64,000 bases of DNA from Triplophysa rosa (Eukaryota; Chordata; Actinopteri; Cypriniformes; Nemacheilidae): NCBI RefSeq assembly GCF_024868665.1, contig NC_079913.1, positions 472,331 through 536,330 of the forward strand. The letters run 5' to 3'. The position numbers and the translations under genes were made by a program. The notes below the pieces were generated by a model. The model did not search any database and was not told the origin of the DNA. It saw only the letters and a list, made by a program, of their open reading frames with translations. This document shows, piece after piece, positions 34,901-48,300 of this stretch (position 1 is the first letter of the stretch; every line of letters starts with the position of its first letter).

Positions 34901-35106
34901 GTGTGTATGATTCAGAACGTCCGGTGCTGGACTGGAGCAGGGATGCTTTGTCTAAAATGCGAGTTCTGGAGCTGAAAAGAGTCTTGGCCTCATGGGGAGA
35001 GGAATGCAGAGCCTGTCTGGAGAAGAGTGAATTTATAGATCTCATCCAGGAGGTGGCCCTCAAACATAGCGCAGCGCAGCACAGAACGCATGCAGAGGAG
35101 TTCTGA
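31946..35106 (+). CDS. cdnf: Cerebral dopamine neurotrophic factor (CDNF/MANF family)
   Basis: Four coding exons: 31946-32033, 33688-33815, 34020-34161, 34916-35106. They give 182 codons plus stop (human 187). CDNF is a secreted/ER-resident survival factor with an N-terminal saposin-like domain and a C-terminal SAP-like domain. A clear signal peptide is present (FFTPFLLLFCVVLFPITDAE). The eight family cysteines are all there: EECEVC, RTC, CYYLGASSDAAAK, KIC, QIC and the GEECRAC CxxC motif. TGKENRLCYYLGA and SRPLSAHVPVHKIC are hallmark stretches. The C-terminus is unusual: it ends HAEEF instead of the KTEL/RTDL-type ER-retention signal of CDNF and MANF. CDNF is favoured over MANF by its position next to hspa14, as in human. 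The start at 31946 gives the signal peptide directly. Confidence 0.92.
32160..33640. other. cdnf intron 1, AT-rich with repeat debris
   Basis: No exon or RNA gene is visible. Phrases such as CAACTTTTTTTTGAGTGCT at about 33010 and TAACTTGCTTAAGTTAAATC at about 32302 resemble dispersed fish repeats. A (CTAA)n run of six units lies at about 33299-33324. Confidence 0.45.
34626..34862. mobile_element. MITE copy, GGGATAGTTCACCC family, diverged (cdnf intron 3)
   Basis: The left end AAAGGGAAAAGTTACCCCCA and the right end GGGTAACTTATCCCT are imperfect inverted repeats. The interior (TCATGTCATTGTAAACCTGC, TTCTTTTCGTGTTCCACAG) matches the family pattern of the 27350-27998 copy. Confidence 0.65.
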
Positions 35107-35431
35107 GGGCCTCCTGGTGCAGCAGCACGCTGAGGACACACAGCTCTGATGAGAGGGCCTCCTGGTGCAGCTCCATGCTGGAGCCTGCTTCTTGTGCAGC
35201 TGCCCTCAGGGACACTGTTGATATTGCACTGAGGTTCCTTTTAATCCTGTTCATAATATTAGTTACGATTGGCTATTGTGCAGTATGTGCACACTTCCCC
35301 ATGCAGCGTCTCATTGTTCTGTACTGATGTAAGCATTTTTACTTATTAGTTCCAATTAATTGTTGCTCACAGAGATGGTTCACATATACAGCTATTTGAT
35401 TTGAAAGGTGATGAGAGCTTGGGTTAAGCTT

Positions 35432-35635
35432 TAAAGGGATAGTTCACCCCCAAAAATGAAAATCCTGGCATAACTGATCAGCGGCGGCACCCATTCACTT
35501 CTATTGTATGACAGCAAACCAATGCAAGTCAATGGATTCTGTCCCTGCTCGTTTAACAACATTCTTCAAAATATCTTCTGTTGTGTTCTACGGTGAGTAA
35601 ATGATGACAGAATTTTGGGGTGAATTGTCAATTTA
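35432..35635. mobile_element. MITE copy, GGGATAGTTCACCC family, downstream of cdnf
   Basis: The left end TTAAAGGGATAGTTCACCCC and the right end ATGACAGAATTTTGGGGTGA are inverted repeats of the same family. It lies about 330 bases past the cdnf stop. AATAAA words at about 35810-35825, just beyond it, could serve as the cdnf poly(A) signal. Confidence 0.7.
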
Positions 35636-36149
35636 AAACCACAACTACATGCCTATTCGTACTGGAACCTATTTCACCCCAAAATCCAAAGAAAGAATGG
35701 AGAAATCATCCTTTGCTTGAAGAAATTAAAGCCTATTTTAAGACCACATCATTTGCATCTCAAGCCCATTTCCAAAAAAAGAAAAACCTCGGTTGCAACG
35801 CTGTAATGAAAAATAAATAAATAAAAATAGGCTTCATTTTTAAGCACAAATTTTCCCACCCGTGTATGTGTCACATTCTATTTCGGTGCTAAAACCTGCC
35901 CGTCCGTGACTACGTGTTAACATGAAGACGCATACGTGTGTGCGAGGGCGCGTACGGACGTATGACATAATTGCGTGTCACTACCCTGACCTCTCGTAAG
36001 GACGGCATTGTTGTGACGATCCGTCCATACACACGTCGAACAAAGGACGCCCACGCGACCCCGCTGATGTTTACATCTGGCGCGTTGCCATGGCGACCAC
36101 GAAACCTTTCATTCGCCGCTGCTTTTATAAAAACTTTGTCAGCAAAATT

Positions 36150-36356
36150 CTGTCATAAAACGAACCAATCAGCCGCGAGCCCACTGCTGGGGACTGGTCT
36201 CTCCCCTCCTCCCCCCACCCCAGCGTGCCCATTCACAATCCCCCTCTTTTTCCATCCATCTCTGCTGTAATAGCTGTTATAGAGAGAGTGATGGGAAGAG
36301 AAAGAGAGACTGTGAGTGAGATTCAGGCCATGCCCACGCAAAGAAGTGGGAGACTG

Positions 36357-36398
<42 letters not shown>

Positions 36399-36481
36399 CA
36401 CACACACAGTCAGTGTATCATGCTTGCACTGTGTGGGCTGAGCTGAGCATTCCTATCATAGAGTTAGAGTCTCACTGCCTC

Positions 36482-36512
<31 letters not shown>

Positions 36513-36705
36513 CCTCTCTCTCTCTCCTCCTATTTCTCTCTTTCCCTTTCCCTCTATCTCTCCTCTTTTCTCCCTCTCCTCTCTTTCTTACTCACAAACG
36601 TCCAAATACACAATTCCACACACTTAAACACTTTCACGAACCAGAGAGACGGATGCTCAAGGAGGAAGTCGAGATGGTGTGGAATGTGTGCCCTGGTTTT
36701 ATTGG
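36150..36705 (+). promoter_or_regulatory. Probable shank3 promoter and untranslated first exon
   Basis: GC-rich DNA with CCCCTCCTCCCCCCACCCC near 36205 is followed by (CT)n tracts at 36360-36394 and 36490-36520. A strong donor (TTATTGG|GTAAGTTG) follows at 36705/36706. This would splice to the acceptor CTCTCCCAG at 42298-42306, just upstream of the shank3 ATG. An ATG at 36653 opens a frame that runs into the donor but is out of frame with shank3, so it would be an upstream ORF. Confidence 0.4.
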
Positions 36706-39700
36706 GTAAGTTGAATGATTTCCTTCATATCCTTGGGTTATCCGCGTTTGAATGAATTTGACTTGGCGTTTATTGAAAGATTTGTGTCTGTCTGTCTGTC
36801 TGTGTAAGCACACCTCTGTACAGCAGCTCTATGCAGATATTGGTATTGGGTGTTTCGAGAGGAATTATGGAACACTTTCCTAACAGGCGAAACGCGTGTG
36901 TGCGCGTTTGCACGAAGATGTGTGAATGAGTGTTGTGTTTACCCTATATATGTCTTCCTCAGGCAAAGACTAATCTGATCAAAGATTTGCCGGATGTTCT
37001 CGCTGGTTGAGAGTGAATTTATTTTTGCCGAATAGACGCACATCACCACAGCCCTCTTACCTACTGTACCTGTCGCTCTTTCACATCTTACTGATTTCTG
37101 TCGTGACTGAGGCCAATCTATTCATCCCTAACGCCCACTCATTAAACAGACGCGCTCCCCGCATCTTTCTCCCTCGTCTCTTTTTCTCCATCTTCCCACT
37201 TCTTTAACATCTGCTTGTCTTCTGCACGCGCGTCGGGAGATGCAGAAGGACGCGCGCTCCAGATTTATGCTTTGGCCCTTTAAACGCAGGCAAAGTTTCC
37301 TGGTGAACCATTTTTCTGGTTGCCATAGTGATGGAGCTAGGACTTGGAGAGGTGCAGTGGTACTGGGATGCAGTGACAGCTCTTAGCATGTGAATTCTCA
37401 CACTGAGATATGGAGATGCACTGAGACTCAGAACAGAGACGGCGATGAGGTGAGGTGAGACACCCACGCGTACGCACATCATTATTGCTCACAGCATTCT
37501 TTGGCTGATCATACTGTTCTCGGATCTGTGGACCGCGGTGACAAAAAGCCCAAAGGGAGAGGAAACCATGTGGGAACGAGTATGAGAGAGGGTATGTATG
37601 TGCATTTGTGAATGTTGTAGACACGGGGACCATAGTTTCTGTATCCAGAAGTTTAGCCTTGAGTGGTTTAAAGGCATGTCATCGGGAATTGTGGTTTTGT
37701 AACTTTGAATGCTTGATACAAGCTCAGATGTCATGACTTGAATGCATTTTAAGTCAAGACTTCAAAACTTTGAGAGACGTAAAGTTAGGATTTATATCAA
37801 AGCATTGAGGACTTACAATGGTGTTTTAGGGGTTGGGACATTTAGGAAATAAAGGTGCTTCACGTTAACATCCAAAGAGCCTTTCTGTTTCACAGAAGGT
37901 TCTTTGGGGCAAAAAAGGTTCTTCAGATTATAAAAAGGCAAGAAAGAGATGGTTCTTTAGAGAACCTTTGACTAAATGGTTCTTTGTGGAACCCAAAATA
38001 GTTCTTCTATGGCATCCCTGTGATTGAACCTTTTAAGCACCTTTATTTGTGAGTGTAGGTAGTTGACCTGAAAATTTGAGCATCTAAAACTACTTCAAAG
38101 AACCATTGTACCATTATGTAGTTTTAGGACCTTAAAACGTAATAATTGAGAAACTAAGCTGGATATTTGTCCTGGAAGCTGAAAACTAAGCCAAGAAACC
38201 TCAAAGAAATGCTGCATCTAAAAATACACTTTCCCTGCGTATATTGATGTTGAAAAAGAGGTTCATGGACCTTGATGTTTTTGATCAACTAGCTAAATGC
38301 ATGCATTTGCTGCTTTTGAGAGTGGGTAAGAGTCATTTAAGGATCAGCTGAAGTCTTAAAACTCTAGTCCAGCTGTGATCCACAGATGCATACATCAAGG
38401 TGCGTCTTATGTAACCGAGCACCATGATTTGGTGTGATGAAATCAAAAGGAAATGAAATCTATCGAGACTCCTGAAGCAGTCACCTAACCCTTCCGTGCG
38501 ATTTAAAATATTGATATATTATTCAGCTCAAATCAACTGTAGCTAACCTACTTCCAGTATTAGCGCCGTCGTACATTTCTGTCATTTCGTTATCATCTAG
38601 CGCGAGGTGGAAATGGAAATGTTGCCGTTATGTAGCTGCAGATTTGCAGGGAGGTGTGTGGGTGCCACTAGCTTTTATTTCTGTTCCGCACTCATGTGTG
38701 CGAGGTGCATTTTTGAATGGTCTGAGGAAAGGACCGAGTTATCAGAGGCGTGCAGCTTTTCCTACACTTCCTGCAAAAACATCCCGAGGAGCCGGGCCCA
38801 ACATAGCCGGGAAGAGGGCAGGAAGTGGGGCTGAGATCACAGGAAGTGCAAAGCAAAAAGCTTTGAAAACAGGTCTAGTGGAAGTTTTTGATGACTGTAG
38901 AAGTGGTTTGAAGAAATGATGGTTGGGATTTGTGTGTGTTGGTAGAAAGGCGTGGGAGTTTTGATGATCCTGTATTTAAAATGCATGGTTTCATATTCTT
39001 TTCATTCAGACCCACACCATGTCCTCCATTTAAATATTGTTATTCTGACTGCAACATGCATAGAGACTATTGCCACAGTTGATCCACAACAAATTCTCAT
39101 TGGCCCTGAAACTGGCAGTATTACGTGGCGCCAGGAGTGACAGAGATGTTTATTACAACCAGAATGATGGATTTAAATGTAGCCTCACCTGAGGTGTTTC
39201 GAGAAACGTTGGCGATTGGCTGAGATGATTGAACCCTGTTTGCTTATTGGTCGAGATCAGCGAGGGATGTTTTCGGTTGGTTGAGATGGTCTGGAAACCT
39301 TCCTGCTGTAATTTCCTCTTTCCTGCTGGTTTTCCTGCTCGGGAATACTCAGCATCAGGGTTGGGCTTCAAGTGTCCTGAAATCTCAGAGTTCAGAACGA
39401 GTGCTGGGACGTTCGAGTCGATACTTCACCAACCTGGAAACACAAAGTACGCTGGGTGGAATATTGGCAGAATACAACTGGAATACAAGATTGAAAGCTT
39501 GGAAACTTTGAAGAATACTCCGAGGAGACCAACTTCACGAAAACACCCACGGTCCTTGTTGTATAGGAAAGCTCACATGGGAAGCCCAGGTCAAAGGTGA
39601 ACTCCTCCTTTTATCCCTGTTCTTAAATGTATTCGACTTATTAATGCTGCTTGATAAGGCAAATCATTATTACTAAAAGGGTTTGTTCAAATATCTCACT

Positions 39701-42306
39701 GTGTGACTTTGGTGTATAACTTTGTTGAGGGGAAGTGTGTTTTTACTAAGTGATCAGTCTTTCCGGATCAATCATATAGGGATGTAAAAATGCAATTGGC
39801 TTAAATTGAAGGAAAAGCCAAAGCGATATCTAGAGAGCAAAGTATAATAGAAACTATTGAACAGCCAAAAGAACAGGTAATCTCCTACCATCACCCTAGA
39901 AACCAGCCAGAACACCTTAGCAACAGCATAATAATGCCCTGGCAACCGCAAGACCCCTAGCACTATGGCAGTGATTTTTGTGCTTTGAAATGTTACAAAA
40001 ATAGTTAGAGCTTACTTATAGTTGCAGGTTTATTTCTTTACTATATATTAATAGATTTGTATTAAGAGTTAAGTTATTGTTAATTGTGATAAACAGGAAC
40101 ACCTTGACAGATCACTATTTGGTATAAATACTATAAGTGTCACAAAGGGAAGTTCTCACAAGGGCTATTTGTCAGTAACTATAATGTTTTGACTATAAAG
40201 GCTCAATAACATCAATAGTTTGTGTTCTCTAGCACTGGTTTTGTGGATATTTGTAGATTCAAACATCTAACCCAAAAATACTGTACATTCAACAAGAGTG
40301 TACAATGATAGTAAAAATGTAGTTCTTTTTTATTAAATATCAGTTTAGAGCAAATCGTTAAATGTGACGACATGTGCTTTTTAGTTCTACATATAATGTT
40401 TATATGCTCTCCTAGTTGTAAGTCGCTTTGGATAAACGTGTCTGCCAAATGAATACATGTAAATGTAAATATAATGCTTCTGAATAAATACTATAATATT
40501 TTTGATTCAGTTCTCTAAAATAAAACTTTTGTGTTCATAATAATACATATTTTGCTTGACATTTAGCTAAAAGGGTATCTATAATGACAGACTCCATTGT
40601 GACACCATCCCCCATATAGTGTGACACTAACCCAATAGCAAAAGGTCAACATTTGTGTTAAAGAACTTTTTTCTGGGGAATAACAGTAGAATTTTTCTAT
40701 ATTTTTCTATACGGCTTTAAGGTATATACAAAACCTACGTACACTATATTGCCATTAATTAAAAAATAGGAGAACTAGCCCCATTTTTTCCCCTTGGAAT
40801 ATTACAGGCCCAAAGTCTGAAAGTCTTCATCTTGACAAGAACAAAAAAGCCTTTATGCTTAACACGCAAAGTTCGGCTACACGTGTGCACTGACAACAAT
40901 GTTTTGATGCAATTTGCTCACTTGTTCCCTCACTCTCTTTTCTATTTATAGTAAATACCCTATTGAGAACTATATGGGCAACAGAGATTGAATGTGACAA
41001 AACTAGACCATTCCTGTTGTACAAAGAAAAGAAACCCGCTACGTAAGAGCTACTCATCTAACCCAGCCACGTACAGGAGATATTTTACAAATCAATTCTG
41101 TGTGACTTTTTCCAAATGTGTTTTCAGTGAATGTTTAAATCGCTTCTCACAGTTACAGTATATCAAAGTCAGCTAGTGATATTTCAGGTCTCGTAATGGA
41201 ACTATAAATATTCAAGGAATAAATTGCGGTACTCAAAACAATCTCAGGCTCCATTAAACACGAGGACGTCTTTTATAAGAGAGGTGAGTCAATAGGGCCG
41301 TCCATCAAGAATGCCTATAACTGTAAGTTGTTCAAACGCTTTGATTTTTCTATGTCTGCCCAACTGGTCTCTGATGGAAAACACCACCTGGGTAATGGAA
41401 CTTTGAGATCACTCTCTTACTCTTTTTGGGGGTTTTTCCACCTCTTGTTCTCTATGACAATGTCTTATGTAACAGATGACTTCCCTTGAGTCTTCGTGGA
41501 CAATAGCGCTTTTGCGTGTGATTGCTTTGGAATGAGCGAGTAGGTGGGATCCACATGTGGCCAGCTGTGTTAATAGTATGGTAAAAGGATGTGTGTGTGT
41601 GTGTGTTTGCATGATGCGGTAACTTCTAGCACGACGGGGATCGATCAAGGTATTTTAAGGCATTGTTATGTGCACAGTACACAAAATAAATGTTAAAAGT
41701 CACGTGTGTGTTGATTACAGAGGGAGGGATGGAGGTGTATATTGTGTGTGTGATTTTGCACAGCCGTCTCTAAAGAGGAAGTGGTAGAGCTATGGTTTAA
41801 CAGAACAAGCAAAGTGCTGAGTTGCCATGGTAACCTGGGATGCAGGGTTCCCTCAATTTCCATTATTCCCAAGTGGATCTGCTTTACAGTGTCCATGGCA
41901 ACCACTCACAACCAATGGACTTCCTCTCTCTCTCTTTCTCACACACACGCAAACTCTCTCAACCCATATTTTGTATCTTGATTTGTGGCTTGTGTTAAAA
42001 TGTCATCTCCATGCTTACGTAAAGACTTCATTAGCTGATGCTCTTTCAATACTACTACTCACGAAAGCGTGTTCTTTAAGGCCGTATAAACACATTTCAA
42101 AAGCACTGTACAGTATACGCACATCTTCCTAGGACACAGATGTACCAAATAGCCCATCTCTTATACAGTACAACCCAAACCTGGGAAACAAACCGGGTAT
42201 AAATGAAGTAAATGAAAAAGCAGGTGTGTCTGTGTGTGTTCTGTTGTAGGGTTGTGAGGCTGACGTGTTGAGCAGAACGCACACACACACACACACACTC
42301 TCCCAG
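36706..42306. other. Presumed shank3 5' intron, no coding exon recognised
   Basis: A repeat of the GGTTCTTT/GAACCTTT type lies at about 37880-38055. A SINE/LINE 3' tail (GTAAGTCGCTTTGGATAAAC) lies at 40405-40470. Near 39207-39290, a short ATTGG-(C/T)-(T/C)GAGAT motif recurs about three times. The 123-residue frame at 39229-39600 has no domain I recognise and I do not call it. A (GT)n run lies at 41591-41606. Confidence 0.45.
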
Positions 42307-42309
42307 AGC

Positions 42310-45300
42310 ATGCCTATCAGTCCACCTGCCGACGGCAAACATGAGGGTCTCGACCGGCCGCGGCAACAACACGCCCCTACCAACGGTAACTACGGAGATG
42401 ACAGCATTCGGGCCTCTCCTGGGACTAAATCTACCTCCGAACCTATGGAGGATCTCCACGGAAACGCAGTTGTCATCCGCATCGGAATCCCTGATCTGCA
42501 GCAAACGGTGAGCCTCTCTCGCTTCGCTCCTCTTTCTCACTCCGTTCTCACACACACACACCCATGTGCATAAGCAGGCATGCTCAGTTTTCTGGGCTTT
42601 TCTTTGAAATGGCTGCACTGCAGTGCTGGAGTGGAGAGTGGCAGTGATTGGTAGAATAAAGGTTGTTGATGCCGCGTGGGTGTAAGGGGTGTGTGAGAGA
42701 CCTACAGCAGGTCTTGTGCATGCGTGCATGTTTCTGTGCAGAACTCTATGGCGATTTATGGTAAAGGATGAAAATTTCACATGTACAGTCTTACATGTAC
42801 GGTCTAAAAGTCTAAGAGCACATTGAAAAACATTTGAAACAAATGATGTCACTTTTGTTTCGCAAGAAATATGACAGATTCTGCATTATTTCGAAATAAC
42901 TAGGTCAGTAATAAAATAGGCATTTCTTAAAGAAATGATCAAATCCATATTAATGTAAGTAAATACGAGAGTCTACAATGCTTCTTAATATATTATTTGG
43001 GTCATTCCTACCATTCAGTGGCATTTCAAACTTTCCAAAAAAAATGCTTAACTTTCCACGATTGTTTTTACCATGTGACACAGGCCAAATGTCCCCTCTG
43101 TTACAGGACGTCTCTTTAGAAGTAATAGTTTATGTAATATTTACATTTCTATAATAAATGTCCTTCACTTTAACTGCATTAAAGATGGGTTAATTATAGA
43201 AGACAAGCTTTACGAAATTATTATAATCCCATTTTTAAATAAAATATTCCATATTACGTGTTGGGGACTCAAATGGCACACAACAGAATGACCCATTTAC
43301 AAAACCAACTTTTCAGTTCAGAAATATCCACATACATACATACCTCACGCCTTCTGACAATTCCAGCATCCACTGCAACATTGTTTTTTTATTGATTTTT
43401 TTGGGGTTGTCTAACATTTGTCTTGTGTCCCATCTAACATTTTGTCTTGATCACAGACATCATCCTTTCACCTGTTCTTATTAGACATCTTCTGCATTTT
43501 ACATCATAAGCACTGGCTGGTTCTTATAGGAAATCATTTGTTCAGCACAATGTGAAAAAAGCACACAATCTTAGAAAAAAGAAAAAGAAAAATGCTGATG
43601 CTCAAAAAGGCAGCACAATGAATTAAGAGCTGGGGTGTGTCAACTTTTTTGAATTGGAGGCAAAATGCACTTCTTTTGTCTTCTGGGAAACATGTGCTTA
43701 TACATGCTTAATGTGAAGGGCAGAACTACATGAAAAAAATATGATCTATAAACAAAATAAAACATCTTTACACATCATCCTGTTTGAACATTTTCACCCT
43801 CTTCTCTGAATGCTGCATTGTCTTTGATGGAAACGGATAAAACATTTCAATTTCGTTTTTTCAGAATTGCGAGATTTAAACTCGCAGTTGCAAGTCATGA
43901 AATCGGAATTGCATGAAACACTCACAATTGCGAGATCTCGCAATTTTGACATTTGTATAGTAAGTTTATTTTATGCAATTCTGACTTTATAACTTTATAA
44001 CAATTCAGATGATTTTTCTCAAGCTCGCAATTCTGAGAAAAAAGTCAGTGTTTTTTTCTCTCATTGGACTGACAGATGCAATTGTGAGTGTATATCTCTC
44101 ACAATTCTAAGAAAATAAATCAGATTTGTGAGTTATAAACTCGCAATTGTGAGAAAAAGTCAGAACTGGGAGATAAAAGAACTCTGAGATAAAAAGTCGC
44201 AATTACCTAAACAAATGACTTAAACAAGGGACTCGCAAAACATGAAACCAGTCGTTGATCATTCAGGTAACCACAGACACTAAAGATTCAAGGGTATCTC
44301 CGTTTTTTATGTGGCAATTTGTATTAATTGTCTCAAATTGTGGAATGGAGTATATGAAAACTTCTATTGCGTGAAATAGCTTATTCAGGACAGTACTAAA
44401 TAAAATTAATATGCAATTTCTATGAACCCAGATCCCTCTTATTTTTTTAAACGATTCCAATTTTGCATATTCTGCGAGGGGCATGAAAATGAGCAGAACT
44501 GTAGTTTGGGATGCTTTTGCAGAATGTCAGAGAATCACCGATTGCTGTTTACATTCATTGCCCGTTTTATGCTATTGAAATTCCAAGTAATCACTTTGGT
44601 AATCTAAAATACTTTTCGGATGTAACTGTAATTTTAAAAGTAACTGTAATGAAATACAGTTACTCAAATTTTGTACTTTAAATACGTAACTAAGTTACAT
44701 GTATTTGGTTACTCCCCAGCCCTGTAAACAGCACATGCCTTGATCATTTAAATGATCTATGCATGTAAAGTCAAACGTATTGAAGTGTTTCATGGACATG
44801 TAATATGATTATATATATATAAAAACACAGCAACAATTCTACATGAACGACTAAAATGACCTGGCCCAATCAGATCCATGGCGCAACGGCTAGTGCATGT
44901 ACAGTACTCCTCCAAAGGACTCTGATCCCTTTCCTCTTTTTTCACTCTATGATTTCCTGTCAATCTGTAAAATTAAAACAGTAAGAAATATAAATGGGAT
45001 TAAAAGTACTGTACTGTTATTTTGTACAATTATTTTGTGTGTCTGTCGCTCCAGAAATGCCTGCGATTGGATCTTGAAGCTCCAGTTTGGGTTTGTAAGC
45101 AGCGAGTTCTGGTCACTTTGACACAAAGCCTGACCGATGTGCTTAACTATGGCCTCTACCTCCCTGCCTTTAACGGGCGCGCCGGAAAGTTCCTCGATGA
45201 GGAGAGATTGCTCAGCGAGTACCCTCTCCCTACGGTCACACCCGTCCCATACCTAGAAGTACGAACACACACATAAACACACTTTTAATTCCCATAATGC

Positions 45301-48300
45301 TTTGGAGTTCTCAACTAATTATCATTGGATCATGTTTTAAACAAATGTTTTCATCTGTTACTTCAATTTATTTGTGTGCCCTCAGTTCCGGTATAAGAGG
45401 CGTGTTTACACTCAGAGCTATGTAGATGACAAGCAACTGGCTAAATTACATACCAAGGTAACATTTAATGTTCATTTGCATTCATTTACACACAGCACCA
45501 CTGTAAACCTGGACAAGTTGAGTGTACTTAAACATTTTGAGGCAAGTTAAGTAATGTGTATTTGATATTTGAGTAAAGAGAACTTAAAATGTTCAGCTCA
45601 TCCAACATATAAAAGGGCATTGCACTAAATTCTAAGTAGACTGAACTTCAAATAATTAGTAACATCAACTGCGAAATGTAATAAGTTGACTTTACTTTAA
45701 AAAAAATGAGGAAACCGATTACATCAATATTTTTAAGTAAAGTAGTGTTTTAATTTTAAGATCGTAGAACTCAATAATAATTGTTGTCTGAACTTACTGA
45801 TCAAATATAATTAAGTACTGCTGACTCAAAATCATTACTTAAGTTAACTTATTATAATAGTGTTCACTTTACTAAAGAAATATTAGCAAGTGATTAAACT
45901 ACCATTATGGTGATGAGCGTTTGCTTTAGTTGGGCTCTTGACTCTTGGCTTCTGTTAAGTAAACGTCTCTGTCAGTGCTTGTGTGTGTTTCAGAAATAAC
46001 ACTTGCACATCGACTAAAAAGAGATCTTTAAAAGGTCAGTTTGGAGTAGATTTCATAATAGGTGTCAATTATTAATAAAGTACAAAAGCTGTTGTAAATA
46101 AGAATGAGTAAGAATGAATAAAGAACGTTTTACTGACTCACTTAGACATCAACACTCATCATACAAACCTCAACGATGGTGACAATCATCAAACTAATTC
46201 AGCTAAACAGATCAACTGCAATGCATGCTGGGAATCATGAATGAGTTTTGTACTATGATGTTACCCAGCATGCATTGCTGCATGAAGTTTTATTTTGTTG
46301 ACTGTCACCATTGTTGAGTTTCATACACTGATTCTTCATGTCTAATTGATTTATTAGTTTAAAGGTTTTTAAGCACATTTAATTTGTCTCTGAGGATATG
46401 ACAGTCATAACACTAATCTGTAATATAAATCAGTTTACAAAGTAATAACACAACACACTCTTTATCAGTGATTCATAACGATCACCAATTGAAATCAGCT
46501 ACCGGATTTCTTTGCTTTTTACCCCAAACAAACGGGTTTAACTCACCGTTTCAGCGCTTAAAGAGAAGCTAAGCAAGTGTTCTAGTAGTGAAACACATGA
46601 GTCAAGAGCCCAACTAAAGCAAACACTGATCACCATAATGGTAGTTTTAAAAATGTATTCAATGGTTGCTTGCTATCTGAGACACTTTAAAGTTTTAAGT
46701 AAACGGGACTATATCAGTTTTGAGTACAGTTAACTCATTTTTAATGAGTAGATTGTACTGTTCGTGATTACAGTGTGGGTTGTCGTCACACAGATGATGT
46801 GCGTGCCGTGCATGCGATTGAATGCACTAATAAAAGGGTCCAGGTAGTACACATGCAAACATCTTTTAGGCTCAAGAGTCATTCTAAAGCTCGAGCGCTC
46901 GAGCGCTACACAAAACGCAACAGCACATTCAGAATTAAACGGCCCGATTCGCTACTGTACCTGTAAGACTTCTACATGTAGAGTAATAAATCTCTCGAAC
47001 TTCTTTGCATGAGTAATGAGTAACAACACTCCACAAGCCTGCAGATTTCTGAACAACCATTTAATGGTTCAAGTGCACTGGGGAAGAGAATTGCATCATT
47101 GCTTTTATTTGAGAAGAGAAAGACTCAACATTGTTGAAGGGTTAGTAATCCGAGACCATGTGCTCTTGCTTACAGGCCAATTTAAAGAAATTTATGGAGT
47201 GTGTTCAACAGAGGAGCGTAGAAAAGGTCTGCAGGTTTTTGGAGAAAGGGCTGGACCCCAACTTTCACGATACTGACAGCGGAGGTGAGTTAGGAGTTGA
47301 CATGTGCATGGAGCCATGGTGCTGATGCAACTTCCCAAAAGTCCCAATGTTTGTTGACCGTTTCAAAGGACGCGCGCGCCTGAGCCCAGTTAACTTCCGG
47401 TTTGTGTTTGGCTAGCGTTAACCATTTATATTTCATTTAATTTATGTTAATATTCATTCGTATTATTATTTTACTGTACAATATGATAATTGTATTAAAT
47501 AAATGATTTGTTGAAGTTTAGCCAAGTAACGCTTCTTCTCGGTTTCTTTTGACTGTTATCAGAAATAATCTACAGGCGCTCTATTGTTTGCGAATGTGTA
47601 CCGGAAGTTCAGTTGGGGGTCATAAGAGTGCGCATGCGCTGTAACGTGTGTTTATGTTGTTTAGATGAAAGCGTCAATAAAGATTTATAAAGAAAAACCA
47701 TTGTCCATAGTCCTCAAGAAATGAAAGCCATTCCGTTAATCTTCCATTAATGATTTCGTTCATGATGTCAAACCTAATGTAATGTATTAAAAGAGACATA
47801 TTTTTTTAAACAACACGACATTGAGTGAACTTTGAAAGGTTACCTATTCCTTTAAAGTTTGACTTGATTAGCATTTAATGAATGCAAATTCGAAGCAATG
47901 CTGCTTTGAACTAATCAGGCCAAATCCCCAAAATGAGCACTCGTTTTTCTCATTTGAAGCGTTTTGACATTTGGGTTTCGTAATCATCTCCGTCATGCTG
48001 TTGTGTGATGTCTCTAGAATCTCCTCTGACTCTCGTGGCCCAGCTGGACTCATGTGGCGATCTGATCAAGGTGTTGAGGAGCGGAGGGGCTCACCTGGAC
48101 TTCAGAACCAGAGATGGCCTGACTGCGCTGCACAAAGCGGTCCAAACGCACAACCATGTAGCACTGACTGTGAGTCCCTCCCACACACATTTTCCAAAGA
48201 AGGAGTCACGCTTACACAAGTCAGCAACAGCTTGTGGGTCCGTGCGCATATGCCCATCGCATTTTGTGTCCCAATTCTCTCCATATCTGCAGACATTGTT

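Noticed and set aside
36653..36705. Alternative coding first exon of shank3 starting MLKEEVEMVW
   Set aside because: Spliced to the acceptor at 42306 it is out of frame with the SPN-domain reading. It is better read as an upstream ORF in the 5' UTR.
39229..39600. 123-residue plus-strand frame ending near a possible donor
   Set aside because: No domain recognised. It includes a short repeated ATTGG-type motif, and its frame cannot be tied to shank3 without RNA evidence.
42265..42309. Upstream in-frame ATG giving an MLSRTHTHTHT extension of SHANK3
   Set aside because: The extension is encoded by a CA microsatellite and lies before a good acceptor at 42305-42306, so the ATG at 42310 is preferred.
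42097..42852. 251-residue open frame on the minus strand
   Set aside because: It is antisense to the first coding exon of shank3, is driven by CA/GT repeats (runs of Cys-Val), and shows no domain.
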